DNA of 39,869 nucleotides from NCBI GenBank assembly GCA_036940085.1, contig JALLBK010000062.1, positions 1 through 39,869 on the forward strand. Direction: 5' to 3'. A program made the position numbers and the translations under genes. Shown here piece after piece: positions 26,720-39,544 of the stretch. A model generated the notes under the pieces. The model made no database searches. It was not told the DNA's origin and saw nothing but the letters and a program-made list of their open reading frames with translations. Positions within the stretch are counted from its first letter, which is position 1, and every line of letters starts with the position of its first letter. Origin of the DNA: Discostella pseudostelligera (Eukaryota > Bacillariophyta > Thalassiosirophyceae > Thalassiosirales > Thalassiosiraceae).

Positions 26720-29700
26720 ATGAGAGCATGGCTACCGTGGAAAGCTGGGGGAGGAGCAGCCGGCGGCGGCAATGATAGAAGCAACAGCGTAGGTGATGGC
26801 GACGGCGCCGACGGGGCCGATTCATTGACACCGCAAGATGCCATTCTCCAGCAACAGCAGCGACGACAACGGCAACAACAGCAAGGAGGGGTCAGAGCTC
26901 CTGGGAATACTACTCCAGTTAATGTAATTTCGCGGCCATGGAATAGGACCACATCAACATCATCTACATCTACATCGTTGCATCAGCTGCAATCATCAGC
27001 ATCATCGTCAGCGCCAGCGCCAGGACGATTGACTGGAGGAGGATCTATCACATCATCAACTGCATCAGCAGGAGGAGGGGGTGGTGGGGGGGGGGGAGGG
27101 GGAGGGGGGAGTGTCATTCAAGCACTCATGGCGGGACATCATCATCATAGTCATAATCGCCCACATCACCACCATCATCATCATCACCACCACAATTCTG
27201 CCAAGGTAGATGCTGAAATTGAACGTCGTGTGGCAATTAGCGCACGAAATTTAGGCGAGGGAGTTAGTCGCATTGTTTTAGCAGCACGCATGGGTGGTGG
27301 TGGAGGTGGTGCAACATCAGGAGGAGGTGGNNNNNNNNNNNNNNNNNGGAGGTGGCGGTGGAGATGGGGAATGGAAATCACAGCTGCTGCAGCTGTTGGG
27401 GGGATCTGATGAAGACATTGCCAAGAATGAAGACAGGGAGGGGAACATTCACAGTAGTGCAAGCGGTGAAGACAATGTCAACAATAGCAACAGTAACGGC
27501 GACGATGACGACAACGACAATGTTCCTACAAGGACGGCATCATCATCCTCCACCGCTCTGCCAACACCCGAACCGACCGACATTGACTTTCTCCTCGAAC
27601 ATTCCACCACCTGTGAACGATTTGTATTGCGATGCGTAGAGAATGAATTGCCACCCAATCTTATACATTGTTTGCGGTTGTTGCGTGTGCTGGAATTGCA
27701 GCGTGATCAGCAACATCATCAGCAGATGCAGCAGCGTCAGATGCAGCAGCAGCAGCAGATGCAGCAGCAAGTCGACATTATGGCGAAGGTTAGTCAGGGC
27801 AGTAGTAGTGCATTTGGGTACTCCGAGAGTGGTGAAGAAGAAGAAGAAGAAGAAAATGAAGTTGGAGCAGTCGAGGAAGATGAAGAAGTGGAGAAATCAA
27901 CAAAGTCTGCAGTAACAGTGCCAGCATCCTCCCCCGGTCCCATTTCCCAAACTGCCGCATCGAAAGTAAGCAGCCTCCTTTGTCTCCTATGTTCCGACGC
28001 AAGTGTTGGCGAACAATTACGCCCCCATCTATTTGGTCTCCTTGCATTATCGGGGGCATCCTATCCACATAGCGGTGAGCACATTGCCTCCGCTGCCAGT
28101 GATGTCATTCGAGCCTTATCGGCTCATTGCTTGAGCCCATCACTAGTGTGGTTCTTGAATGATCGGAAGATGATTGTGCATATGACGGATGATATTAAAG
28201 AATTGTGTGCCATGACTCCAGTGTCACCTGTTTCGGCAAGCGGTGGTGGTGGTAATTCGTCTCCTTCTTCTTCGTCACGTCGCTCCTTGTACGGATCCGA
28301 TGCCGAACGTGCCGGCCTATGGGTCATTGCATTACGCACCATTGTAAGTTTGGTCGCCAATTCTTGCAATCATCAATGCGTGGAATTACTCAAGGATTTT
28401 GATGGTGCCGGGGGATATCATGTATTGGCCTACGCAATTGAACATTCGAGTGAAAGACATGTCCCAAAGTTATTAGAGTTGGTGACGGTGTTGGTATGTT
28501 GTAAAATTGCCACCTCGTCAGTTTCATCGTTACGTCCACGAAGTAATTCGCAATATGGATCCGAGGGAGATTTGGGGGAGGGCATGGGAGATACCATTAT
28601 GTTGGATAACGACGATATATTGAATCCAATTCTCGATGTGGCTGAGAATAAGGTGGCCATGAACACAAACGCTTTTGAAATTATGGATGAATTAATGATG
28701 AGATCTATTCCATTATTGAAGGCGTATGAGAACCAACATGACGGGGAGAGGCCTACCTTTGACGGTCATGTCAATTTAACGGAGATGACGGACTTTGCAG
28801 TAAAGTATGCCTGGGAGATGTTATTGGAACGGAAGAAATCACCGACCAGTTTTACTAGTGGCGACGAAGGAATCGGCGCCAAAGCGATTGTGGACCTTAC
28901 CCCCGAACTCCTCGTAACGACTCTCCAACTCTATTCAGATCACGCCAAAAATTTCGACTTGATCGAATCCGAATATCACACTCTATCGAACTACCTACTT
29001 TCCTTTCCTTCCTTTAGTGATGTGAGCGTTAAGGTAATGACTCTGAAAACGTTGGAGTATGTGTGCACCGGGGTAGCGGGTGCTAATTCCCTCATACCAT
29101 TGCGAGTTGTTACTGAAATATTTATTAGCCAGTGCAAATTATTGCTGAAAGTGGCATCCGCGAAGGACGATAGTAATGATGATGAGAATGCTACGATGGT
29201 GTTCGAAACGGTCCGACAGGATTTGCAAATGCTATGCGATACACTAATGAAGTTATTAGAATTTGACGAGACCGTGAGCCAAGTTATACTGGATTGTGGC
29301 CTGCTGGGATCAAAACTCGATGATGTTTTGAATATCATCACGACATCGTTGGCGAATAGTGGAGAAGAAGGTGACGATAAGCAGAGAGATGGACCTGCAC
29401 CATCCATTGAAACCAACATGGATTGCATCTACGAATGCTTGTGTCGGATACTAAAGCTTGTGGCTAGACAGCCATTGGCCCGAATCGCATCAGAGGAAAA
29501 TTACGTTTCATCACCGCCAACGAATGTAACTGCTCGCGACAGTTGGAGCCTGACTCCTTTCCTCTCTGTTGGCATCTTGCACCTGGGCGACTCTTCAGCA
29601 CTGGCAGCATTGGACGTTTTTGATGCAATAATGGCTAAGAATCACAATTCATTGTTAGGGGAGGATATGAATTGTTTGCTGGGTCTTGTGGATCAGCTTT

Positions 29701-32700
29701 CTCTGTGCCAAAAGCGGGCTGCCGAGGAGAATAGCCAACAAATTGACCCGCAGTTAATCACGAGGCAAACTGCCATACTCGAGACGATGAAGTCCGTCCT
29801 ACCAACGAATCTACCATCACAGGACATTTTTCGTACATGCGGCGGTTTCCAATGTCTTGTTCGACTATTCTTTTGCATTGAGAGAAAAACTCCCTCTCCC
29901 GACGACATTGAGGCTGTGGATCTGGCAACGATGAAATTGCTCGAGTCAGCATTTTCTCTTATAGCATCGGCTACCGATCCCAACGCACGAAATTTGAAAC
30001 AATTGGGTGATATGGGTACTCCTCCTATTGCTATGGATATCCTCACAGTTGACAGCGATCTGTCCATGGCAGCACCGGAACTCCCTTCGACTACTAACTT
30101 GTATTACTTGAGAAAGCACGGATTTTACATCGGGTTTGCGAATGCAATCGCAGTCACTGGTATATTAAAGGATATCACTATTGCGAAAAAGGTGGTGAAT
30201 CTGGCACTGGAACTCGTCCACCCAAAGCTCGTCCTCTCCGCCGAAGGCAGTGGAAGACGCACCTCCTCTCACGTTGACGGCAAAAATTCTAGCGATGACA
30301 CAATAATATCAATACGCAATGCCGATGCGACAAGATTGGTACTGGGTTTGACCACGCTTCTTCCTGATACGGATGAGCACAAGACTCTTGCGAAGAGTGC
30401 ATTTGATGAACTACTCCGGTTATGCGCTAATGACATGGCAGGATCGTCGCTTACGCGGTTGGCGTCGTCTGGTTTGTGCACCAGTCTAACATCACGACAA
30501 GAATTTGCGTCAATGCTCGAGGACCGATCCCACTTCTTGTATTCGAGATTCGTTTTGCTGCTAAGGCGTATCGCTGCATTTAGCATGACATATAACGATT
30601 TTGTGTCATTGTTACGTTGCGTGGCGGGGCCGATACTATTAGCAGACCAAGACGATGTTGACGATACCACTGCTTCCCAAAATAGACGCATTCGTCTTGC
30701 GGTGATTTCATCCTCTGTTCAAAATAAAAAGGCATCATCCGCTACGAAGTCAGAATCGTGGCAAGCTCGCGAGATTGGCTTTTGTAATCGACTTGAAACA
30801 CTCTCGGTCATTGCCGAACGGGGAGACCGAGTTGCACGATGTGAGGTTGGTGGGGATTCTCTAAATACTATTGCCATGTACATGCAAAAGGTACCGTTGG
30901 AAGACCGAATGTACAAGCTTGCTGAGCAGGGAAGACTGAAATTCCTTGAGATAGAGAGAGTGGATGCATCGGGGCAACCATCCCCAATCGGCGTCAGATC
31001 AGCCGACAGCTCCGGCGTGTGGAGCCCCCTCGTCAGTTCGGGATTCACCTATAGCGTTTGGATGCGACAACACCATCCAGTCAAGGATGGATCACAAAGC
31101 AGTTTATTCATTTTCGATATTTCCAGCCCCCCAATAGAGAAATCGTCGTCGGATGGTTCTGGTTTAGGTTTTCCTTATGGCGGCGTTAGACACGAATTCT
31201 TTTCGTGTTGGTACGACATACCAAACCAAAGGTTCTGCGTTTTAACCTCATCAAATAGTAGAGGGGAGCCCACTTGCTTTCCTGTGTCACCATTACCTGC
31301 AGGAGTATGGCATCACATTCAATTGACCTATCATGCACCCAAGCGTTCTATGTTAGGACGGAAGGCTGTCATAACCGTGTGCATTGATGGGAGACCAATG
31401 GAATCGGACGCTAAGATAGATGCGTTCAACCTACCCCCCACGGCACGTATTCATATTGGTGTACCAAATCCAGTACTGGCCAGCAGTGGCATTGTACGGG
31501 GATTCCTACCACTTTGGGACGTAGGGCCAACATTGCTGATATCGGCTGTGCTCGGTTTACGTGACGCAACAGCGGTGTATACAGCCGGTCCTGAGTTCCC
31601 CGGATTATTTCGGGGTGATAGGCCACAACATTGGTCATTGGCTGCCGCGGCGACAGCCGCTTTTGTGATGCTTTCAGAAAATGGTGAAAAAGGAAGTGTC
31701 GCTGCGGCTCTTCGTCGACGGAAAGTACCCAGTATGGAGGCGGTTGGTCATGTCATGCGTGAACGGGGGCTTGGTGGAGGTCCCATGGCGGGTCCTGAGT
31801 CGGATTCTCTTTCTGCCGTCGGCCTTCTGTGTTCAATTCCACCCGAGCAGATCATCTTTGGATTCCGTGCATCTTCCTTTTCGGCCAGTTTTGGTGGCAG
31901 AGAGTCCGGTGTTCAGCAAAATTTTGCATGTCGTCTCATTAATGTTTCCAGAATAAACACCAGCGGCTCCCCGTCCACGGACGCTGTGGTGTATGGGTAC
32001 TCCAATATCATATCCCCAAATTCCTTTGCAGACAATGTGCAGTGGATTGGTGGTCCAAATATTCTCATGCCAATAGTCAGCGCTGCACAGTCATCATCCA
32101 GCCTTGCTCTGTCGTTGAGGATGATTCGTGAGAGCGTACGGAGACATCCTCCCAATTTGGAAATGCTCCAGGCCGGCGGGGGGTACCGCATGCTTGCGTT
32201 ACTACTGAGACAAAAAAGAATTATGGACGCCAACGTGCTCGACCAATGCTTTGCGTTTGCTGTGCATGGATTTGTGCCTTCAGTCCAAGACAAAGATTCA
32301 CCAAAGAGCAAAATCTCGAAGATTGACAGTCCTAGTGGTGCATTGTCCAAAGGGACAACTCATCGTTGGGTGTTCGCTGATTTGGATGCTATGAAGTACC
32401 TTTTGTTGAATCATCAAGTTTGGGACCTCAACGGAGCCGGGCCTGAACTGCCATCGCGTCTCTTGACATACTTTAATGGTTTGGTGATAGCCCACTCAAC
32501 TCATGCTGCGTTTAATTCGCGGCGGCTTCATTTACTTGGGATTATCCGCTGGGCATTACATCTTATGCTCGAAGCTACGAAGCTTTTCGCGGAAGGGGCT
32601 TCAGCAGCAGAGATTGCTTCGAAGACAGAAGACGCCCAAGACCGAATGCAACGGAATTTTTCTGACAATAGCAAGCTCAGTACAACCGCCTCAACTGCGC

Positions 32701-35700
32701 TCAAAAATGGCTGGTTTGCTACACCCCCACTACTGGCAAGCGTAACCTCCGGCGGAGATCCTGGAAACGAGTTGCTCCTTAGTTGCAAGACATTGCTCCG
32801 CAGGGTATTAACGTTTATGCTGACCCCGGGCGACCTCGAAGCAATTGCTGGAGCTGCAATATACACCCTGTCTATCACCGGAGGTGGAGCACAGGACATA
32901 GGCCAAAACGCTCATAAGGATCCACAAATGTCCAGAAAGTCTGCCGATGTGCTCGCACCGGGATCTGTTGCTCGTGTGTACCTTTTACGACTTCTTGAGG
33001 AGCTTGTTGTTGACGGCGTTAATGAAATTGTCACGGATGACATTAGGGGTGCCCACGATGCTGACGGTCCAACAGAATCGAGTGTTGAGCCACATTTAGG
33101 GGGTAGTTCGAGTTCGGGACAATCCTATTTAGGACCGACAGGTGTGGCAAAACGGAAAAAGCATGATCCCACTTCAACTCAGAGCTTATCAAGTGAAATT
33201 GTTCATCAACCTAAGCACCAGGAAGCGCAAATATTTCTCGCCGCTTTTGCGGGTATTTTAACACCCGTTTGGTTCGCTTCCATTTTAGAGGGATGCAGGG
33301 AAGAAGCTTCTGCGTCGGCTGTTCTCCGCCTCATGGTTCTTATGATTCAAAATTCGCGCAAGTTTGCTGTTTCATTTCACGAAGCAGGCGGCTTCGCGCC
33401 TCTTGTATTGAGCATACCGAGGTTCTCCACCTGCCCCAGCATCATATTGCCGTTACTCTGCCACTTGCTACATGCCCCAATTCTACGATTGCCATGCTTC
33501 TCAACCCTCGATCCAAAGCAGCTTTGTGATGCGTTCGATGCCGAAAGCGATGCCGATGATTTGATCAGTGACGCACAACAAAGTCAGCGGGTTCAGTCAG
33601 ACCCATCATGCGGAATTTTTGCATTACTCGCCGAATGCCTCGGGCGTAATATTCAGCTGGCATCATTCGATTTTGAAATGGGACTTTCCGCTCGAAGTAC
33701 TAACGAGGCCGTTCTTCATTTGCTCAGCCATCAACATGCATTTTCACCTTCATTCCAAAGCTTTTGTCGAACGCCAGATTTCTTAGAGCCTTTGGCGCAA
33801 GCGTTGTGTTTGGCTCATGATGAGCAGCTGCAAGAATTGCATGTTTCTACCGGCGATGAGACTTTGGTAACGCTCGAGGAGGGCAGCGACCGTGATGATT
33901 TTATTGACTGGCCTTCGGAAAATACAGAGAGACGTTCCAGAGAGCGCAGGGGAAGCCTATCGAAGGTAGATATTTCCGCAACACCGACAGAGCGACTTGT
34001 TGGGAAACCCGACGAAGATAAAGGGAGCGGCATTGGGATGGTACATCTGTTGCACATAGTACTGTCTCACGCTGTTTTGCAAGAGCCGATTGCAGCTCCA
34101 CTTGTGAATGCATTATTCCGATCTTTTCCTATCCACGCTTCTCCTGACCAAGTGGAAGCCTTTCACCTGGTTTTGATCGAAAATTGCGGTTTAGTTGTTA
34201 AGGATGTACTGCAGCGGGGTGAGCCATTTGCTATTGCAAATTGTATCGGGGTGTGCTCAGTCTTACTGGACAGACTAATGGCGGGATTTTTCACATCTGA
34301 GCCTATGCTTGAGGTAGTCAATATTGTGATGTTCACGTTGAGCAGCCTCACATCAAGTGGTACATATGCATCTCGCACGCTGGCTAATGTTGACCAAAAT
34401 TTATTGGTTGCAGATACTGCACACATTGCCCGACTGACTTGCTTGACGGCGTTACGGCGCAGTGGACCAATGGGTTTATACGATGAAGGGGGTGATGACT
34501 TGAAACTAGGTGTTCTGAAGATGATCGGAGAATTCATGCGGCAGCTGCTTCTTGTTCCTTCAAATCTACTTAGTGGGCAGGGAATTTTGAGAAAGCAAGG
34601 AGGATATCCGATCCCGGCGCCAACGAGCCGATTCTTCTCGTTGTGGCAGTCAGCAAATCTATCTAGATGTTCTCCGTCATCCGTGTCATGCAATTACCCC
34701 GACCTAACTGCAACGGAGGAACCTGATCGAGCATTTGTTGTGGCATTGATGGCAGACATTCACGGCATACTCCTTGAAAAAAGAGGAGACATCCGCGAGC
34801 ACGCTGTCATTGTAGTCGCATCACTTTTACAGAGGAGACAAGACATCATGAATGAGTTATTGATCACTGATATTCCTCGTGGCGATCACATGGAAACAGT
34901 AGACTTGATTAATCACGGAGGATTTGGTGCACTGCTAGATGTACTCGCAACCACAACAATGCCAGAAAATGCTCCTCGCAATGAAATGTTGCTTGCAGGC
35001 TTCTTCGAGTGGCTCGAAAATAATCAAGAAGAGGTAGCTGCAGTCTTTCATGGGATTAGCGTTCAAGTTTCTCGCATGAACATCGCAACAGATATTGGTG
35101 CAGCTTCACCCGAAGAAGCAATTGAAAATGAGCAAAAAGTAATGCTTCGGAAGCTATCTCTATATGATTCAGCTGATCGAACCATTTTAGGTGGTCTCGG
35201 ACGCTCAGAACTTGCGACGCGATCTCATAACGCAACCGCTGAGACGCACTCACTTTGGAAACGGCAAGGTTTTGATGATTTATCATATGGTGCGATGCAG
35301 TGGAAGATCCTTCTTCGCCAGTTGAAGGGTGCATGCACCATTTGGGAGGGCGGCGTAAATTACAACAAGAAATCCCTCTTTGACAAATCGGTTTTGGTTT
35401 CGTCAGCATTGGATAAGCGCAGCGACACAAATGGAGTTCTTGCTTCGAATTCAGACTTGCGTGTAGAATCTTCCAACGAAACAGTGAAAAGGTGGAAACT
35501 TGATCTCACTGAGGGCTACGAACACCAACGTCGACGTTTGCTCCCAAATTATGAATTCCACGGCCTTTACAACATCGATGAGAAGGTTGATAATGTTCAA
35601 TATGTAGATGAAACTGGTTTGAGTGCCATCGAGGGTGTAAAGGAAACGCCGACAGAGCAGCTGTCCAATACTGAAGGTCAAGATGTGATTCCTGGAGAAT

Positions 35701-38700
35701 TGGAAGTTACTGCCGACTTGCTCAAGAGGATGAAGTTAGAGAAACGACATGGTGATGACGACGAAGATGACGACATAATCGAGGATGGCGAAAGAACAGG
35801 AGATATTTCCCATTTAGAAGGCCAAGGAGTGATGATCGCTTCTGGAGAATTGGGAGCGACGGCTGAATTTCTTTCGAAGATGAAACTAGAGAAACGCCAT
35901 GATGATTGCGACGACGATGAAATGATCGACGATGAAGATAACGATGAATTCTTTATGTCTGCTCAAGATGAAAGCATAATGATCACTGCCTCGGTAGAAG
36001 ATCAGTCTGCACCAACCGCTGACATCGATAAAAACCACCGCAGTAAGCATGACGCAGCTAACAATGAAAGTGAGGGAATCTCAGGAGAAAACCAAACCGA
36101 CGTAGAAGAAGGAGAAAAGGGAAACTTTGCTGCTTCGAGTTATGACCTTATCACTGGGTTACTGAAAGCAGGAGATTGGCCAGACCAATTTTACAATGTT
36201 AGCAGGTGCACGGGCCTTGAAGTCAGAAAGGCTCTCTTACTTTGGTGTCGCAATGCTTTCTACGTCGTCGACGGATTTGAGCAAACTGATGGTGAAGGTT
36301 TGAAAGGAAAGATTACTCGCCTGAAAAAAGCTACGACCAGGTTTCAAGTCAACATCAGGCAACGGAATCCAGATGATTTTGATACTCATGTTGGAAAAGC
36401 AAAGGAAAAAGAGAAGTCAAGTCAGGATTCGTCTGAGGAAGAAATCACATATCAACATCGTAGCCAGCGAATTGCATTCACTGATCTTTATTCGGTTTAT
36501 CGCCGTCGATATCAATTGCAACAGAATGCTCTCGAGTTTTTCGATGTCCATCGAAATGGCACTCTCATTGCATTCGCAACAACTGATGAGCGAGAAGAAG
36601 TTTTATCCAAGGTGTTGTCTAAACCACTTCCGAGTAGCATCTTTAGCTCAAGCGCTCTGGGTGGAAGTACAACCATCAACTACAACAAATTTATGAACAA
36701 TCTCCGGGCTAAAATCACATCCCTTTGGGTTCAAGGAAAGATTACCAACTTTGAATTCATAATGCACATGAACTCTTTTGCTGGGAGAACTTATAATGAC
36801 TTGACTCAGTATCCCGTGTTTCCGTGGGTCCTTGCTGATTACGATAGCGAAGAAATCGATCTGAATGATCCGTCAATTTATCGTGATTTCTCAAAGCCGA
36901 TGGGAGCCCAATCTCAACCACGTGCAAACCAATTCAAGGATCGCTATGAATCTCTGAAGCAAAGTTACGCCGCGAGTATCGGGCCGCCTCCATTTCACTA
37001 TGGTACACATTATTCTTGCGCGGCATACGTCTTACACTACCTTATGCGCCTTGAACCATTTTCGCGTCTGGCTTTGGCTCTCCAGGGAGGAAAGTTCGAT
37101 GTCGCCGATCGACTTTTCCATAACATCGGCTCGAGCTGGAAGAGTGCGAGCTCTGAAAATCTTCAGGATGTGAGAGAATTGATACCAGAATTTTTCTATC
37201 TTCCCGATTTCCTGGTGAATAGGTAAGTTGCCTTTAGCGACCACTTTGGTTATCATACACATTACTCGACACGTTGTTCTCATCACCTTTCATTCGTTTT
37301 ATCAATGCTTACACTCGAACCTAAGCAACATGTTTGATTTTGGAACCACGCAATCTGGTAAAACTGTCCATGACTTGACGTTGCCCCGGTGGGCGAAAGG
37401 AGATCCCAAACGATTCATCAGGATTCATCGTCAGGTGAGTTATTTGTACTGCGCATCTACACGAATACTGTATTTAGCATTTCCGTGTTCTTATGCTCGC
37501 ACCATCGGTAGGCTCTGGAGAGTGACTATGTCAGCAGAAATTTGCACCAATGGCTGGACCTAATATTTGGCTATAAACAGAGAGGACAAGAGGCGATAGC
37601 GTCACTCAATACATTTGTTCATGTTACTTATGAAGGCCAAGTTGACTTAGATTTAATAGAAGACCCAGTCGAGCGGGCGTCCATTATTGCTCAAATTCAG
37701 AACTTTGGTCAAACTCCTAGTCGGCTGGAGCGTCGGCCTTTTCCGCAGCGAATTGTTGTCTCTGCATTCAAAGAAAAAGGGTTAGATTCCAGCTCTTTAG
37801 CATCACTTGCAACACTTACACCTCCATTCTGTGTTGTGGGTGCTCCGCAACGTGTCTATCTGAGAGTGAGCCTTGTCGATACATGCAACATTGGTATGGC
37901 AGGGCAGATGGATTCTTCTGTAGGGGACATGTGCCTCGTGAAGGGGCAACTAGTTGGGGTTGGCAGATCGTGTGGGTTCATTCTCCCGTCGAGGAAATAT
38001 TACAGATATGGATGGCCAAATAATGGAATCAGTGTTCATGTTGCCATTATGACTGCGCGTTTTCGAGAAGTGAACAAAGTGTTGAGCATTCACGATGGTA
38101 TGCATCGAGGTCCGATCAGTGTTGCCAAGTCTTCCTTGAATGGGGTTTGGCTTGTCACAGGTTGTATCGACTCAACCGTGAGAGTGTGGAAATACGATGG
38201 CCAGAATATGCAACTGCAAGCGACTCTTTGCGGCCATGATGGCGGCAGGATAACATGCTTGGATATCAGCACAACATTTGGAATGATTGTGACGGGTGGC
38301 TCGGATGGGAAAATCCTCATATGGGATCTACGAACCTTGACTTTCTTACGACAGCTGAATCAAATTTCGAGCAGACCATGCTCCACTTATGACGGATGTG
38401 CAAATTGTTTCCCTATCAAGTCAGTGTCGATCAACCACAAGAATGGGAACATAGTTACCCTTGTTCATTCATCTCTCCGCGTTTTTGATATTAATGGAAA
38501 CCTGGTGGCGAAGCAAATTTCAGCAGATGAGTTGGAAGGCAATAGTATTCCCAGTTGCGCAATATCAACAGACTGTCCAGAATGGATGGAATCGGGTGTC
38601 GTCGCCGTGTCAGGCCATATCAATGGAAGCGTCAGGCTCTGGAGTATAAACTACGACAATGAGCAGTTGGTGGTTCGTCATAAACTGCAAGAACCTGTTC

Positions 38701-38858
38701 ACTCATGTCCAATCACTGCTCTTCGAATAACTGGCGATAGGCAGGATACACTTCTAGTTGGAGACAAATCAGGAAAGATGAGTGCCTATTCGACGATGAA
38801 GCTTGACCAGTTGAGTACTAGCGAATTGAGTACATTTCTCGCAGATATGTATTGTTGA
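26720..38858 (+). CDS. Giant BEACH-WD40 protein (WDFY3/LvsA/LRBA-like)
   Basis: BEACH proteins are large scaffolds for membrane traffic, lysosome and autophagy functions. Exons are 26720-37222, 37326-37434 and 37512-38858 (introns 103 and 77 nt), about 3,980 residues. The frame changes at a 17-N gap (27331-27347) inside a Gly codon repeat, so the gap length is wrong rather than the gene broken. In order: Gly-, Gln- and His-rich N-terminus; helical armadillo-like region; ConA-like sandwich (from about 1440, TYSVWMRQ, AGVWHHIQLTYH); acidic region with a duplicated 48-residue unit (about 2985-3080); PH-BEACH (about 3140-3300, RIAFTDLYSVYRRRYQLQQNALEFF); BEACH (from about 3320, YPVFPWVL, LNDPSIYRDFSKPMGAQ, HYGTHYS, EFFYLPDFLVNSNMFDFG); and WD40 repeats (LVTGCIDSTVRVWKY, IVTGGSDGKILIWDL, HINGSVRLWSI). 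No FYVE domain is seen at the end. Confidence 0.93.
27075..27347. repeat. Poly-Gly/poly-His simple repeats and assembly gap
   Basis: A nearly pure G tract (about 27075-27111) codes for poly-Gly, CAT/CAC repeats (27138-27192) code for poly-His, and a GGT/GGA repeat runs into 17 Ns at 27331-27347. For one continuous frame the gap must be 1 modulo 3 long, not 17. Confidence 0.85.
35673..35950 (+). repeat. 144-bp in-frame duplication in the BEACH gene
   Basis: The units start at 35673 and 35817, 48 codons apart. Both encode EGQ-x-V, then GEL-x-x-TA-x-x-L-x-[RK]-MKLEKRH and an acidic tail. It lies in the disordered acidic region before the PH-BEACH domain. Confidence 0.8.
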
Positions 38859-39241
38859 GCAGACTCGTCAAAGAAGGATAACGGAGTACAATGTCATCGG
38901 GCTGGAGACATTCGATAGAACACTGTTGTTTGTAAATACTGAAATTGTGTTCATGTGCCGAGGTATGAGACAATGTCTGAGTTAAATACTAAATGTTGAT
39001 GATCTATGGTCAAGAAGAGTCATATCAAGCAAATGAAGCCATGATGCAACTGGAGCAGAGACAATTCGTGTCAATCAATAGAGTCCAGATCACGAGGAAT
39101 CCTCACGTAACAAGTAACAAGTCAATGCGATCTATCAAGTCAGCTTCTGTCCTTTCTTCTTTCAGTAAATACAAGCGAGCGGCAATGATATGACTTCTTG
39201 ACCACTACCTACACTACAATCCTGCGTTGGGAGAAGACCCT
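38859..39241. other. Convergent intergenic region after the BEACH gene
   Basis: No gene supported. A 66-codon open frame at 38993-39193 (plus) lacks recognisable features. It should hold the 3'UTRs of the two flanking genes. Confidence 0.4.
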
Positions 39242-39544
39242 TCATGGATGATAACTTCTACAAAGACGTTCGTATCGTTCAATCATATCCTGCACACCTT
39301 CCCGAGCACACCTGTTGAACTCCCTCTGATTGAAATTCCTTGCTCGACGATACTCTCGATCTGCCCTACGACGGGAAGCTCCTCGCAATTCATCGAGGTC
39401 ATTGCAATCTCGATGAAAGTGCCTATTGAATTCGTTCTTGACTATTCGACGTCCATCTTTGAAGCCAGATCGACATGCGTGGCTCTTTGTGGCGGTGGAA
39501 GAAGTCAATGCCGCCAAAAAGACAAAGATAGTTATCACTTTCAT
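39242..39544 (-). CDS. Small secreted four-Cys protein
   Basis: A 100-residue product with a clear signal peptide (MKVITIFVFLAALTSSTA, cut near TKSHA before Cys24). The mature part of about 77 residues is rich in Arg, Asp and Asn and has four cysteines (CRSGF, RDCND, NRCAREG, ERLCRSY) that could form two disulfides. Helix-like spacing (YRRARNFNQREFNRC) suggests a small helical bundle. I do not recognise a family. ATG 39544 is chosen because the signal peptide starts there; no intron. Secretion is inferred from the sequence; the function is unknown. Confidence 0.65.
   Translation of the reverse strand: MKVITIFVFLAALTSSTATKSHACRSGFKDGRRIVKNEFNRHFHRDCNDLDELRGASRRRADREYRRARNFNQREFNRCAREGVQDMIERYERLCRSYHP

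Noticed and set aside
38993..39193. 66-codon open frame after the BEACH gene
   Set aside because: No signal peptide, domain or codon pattern; probably 3'UTR.
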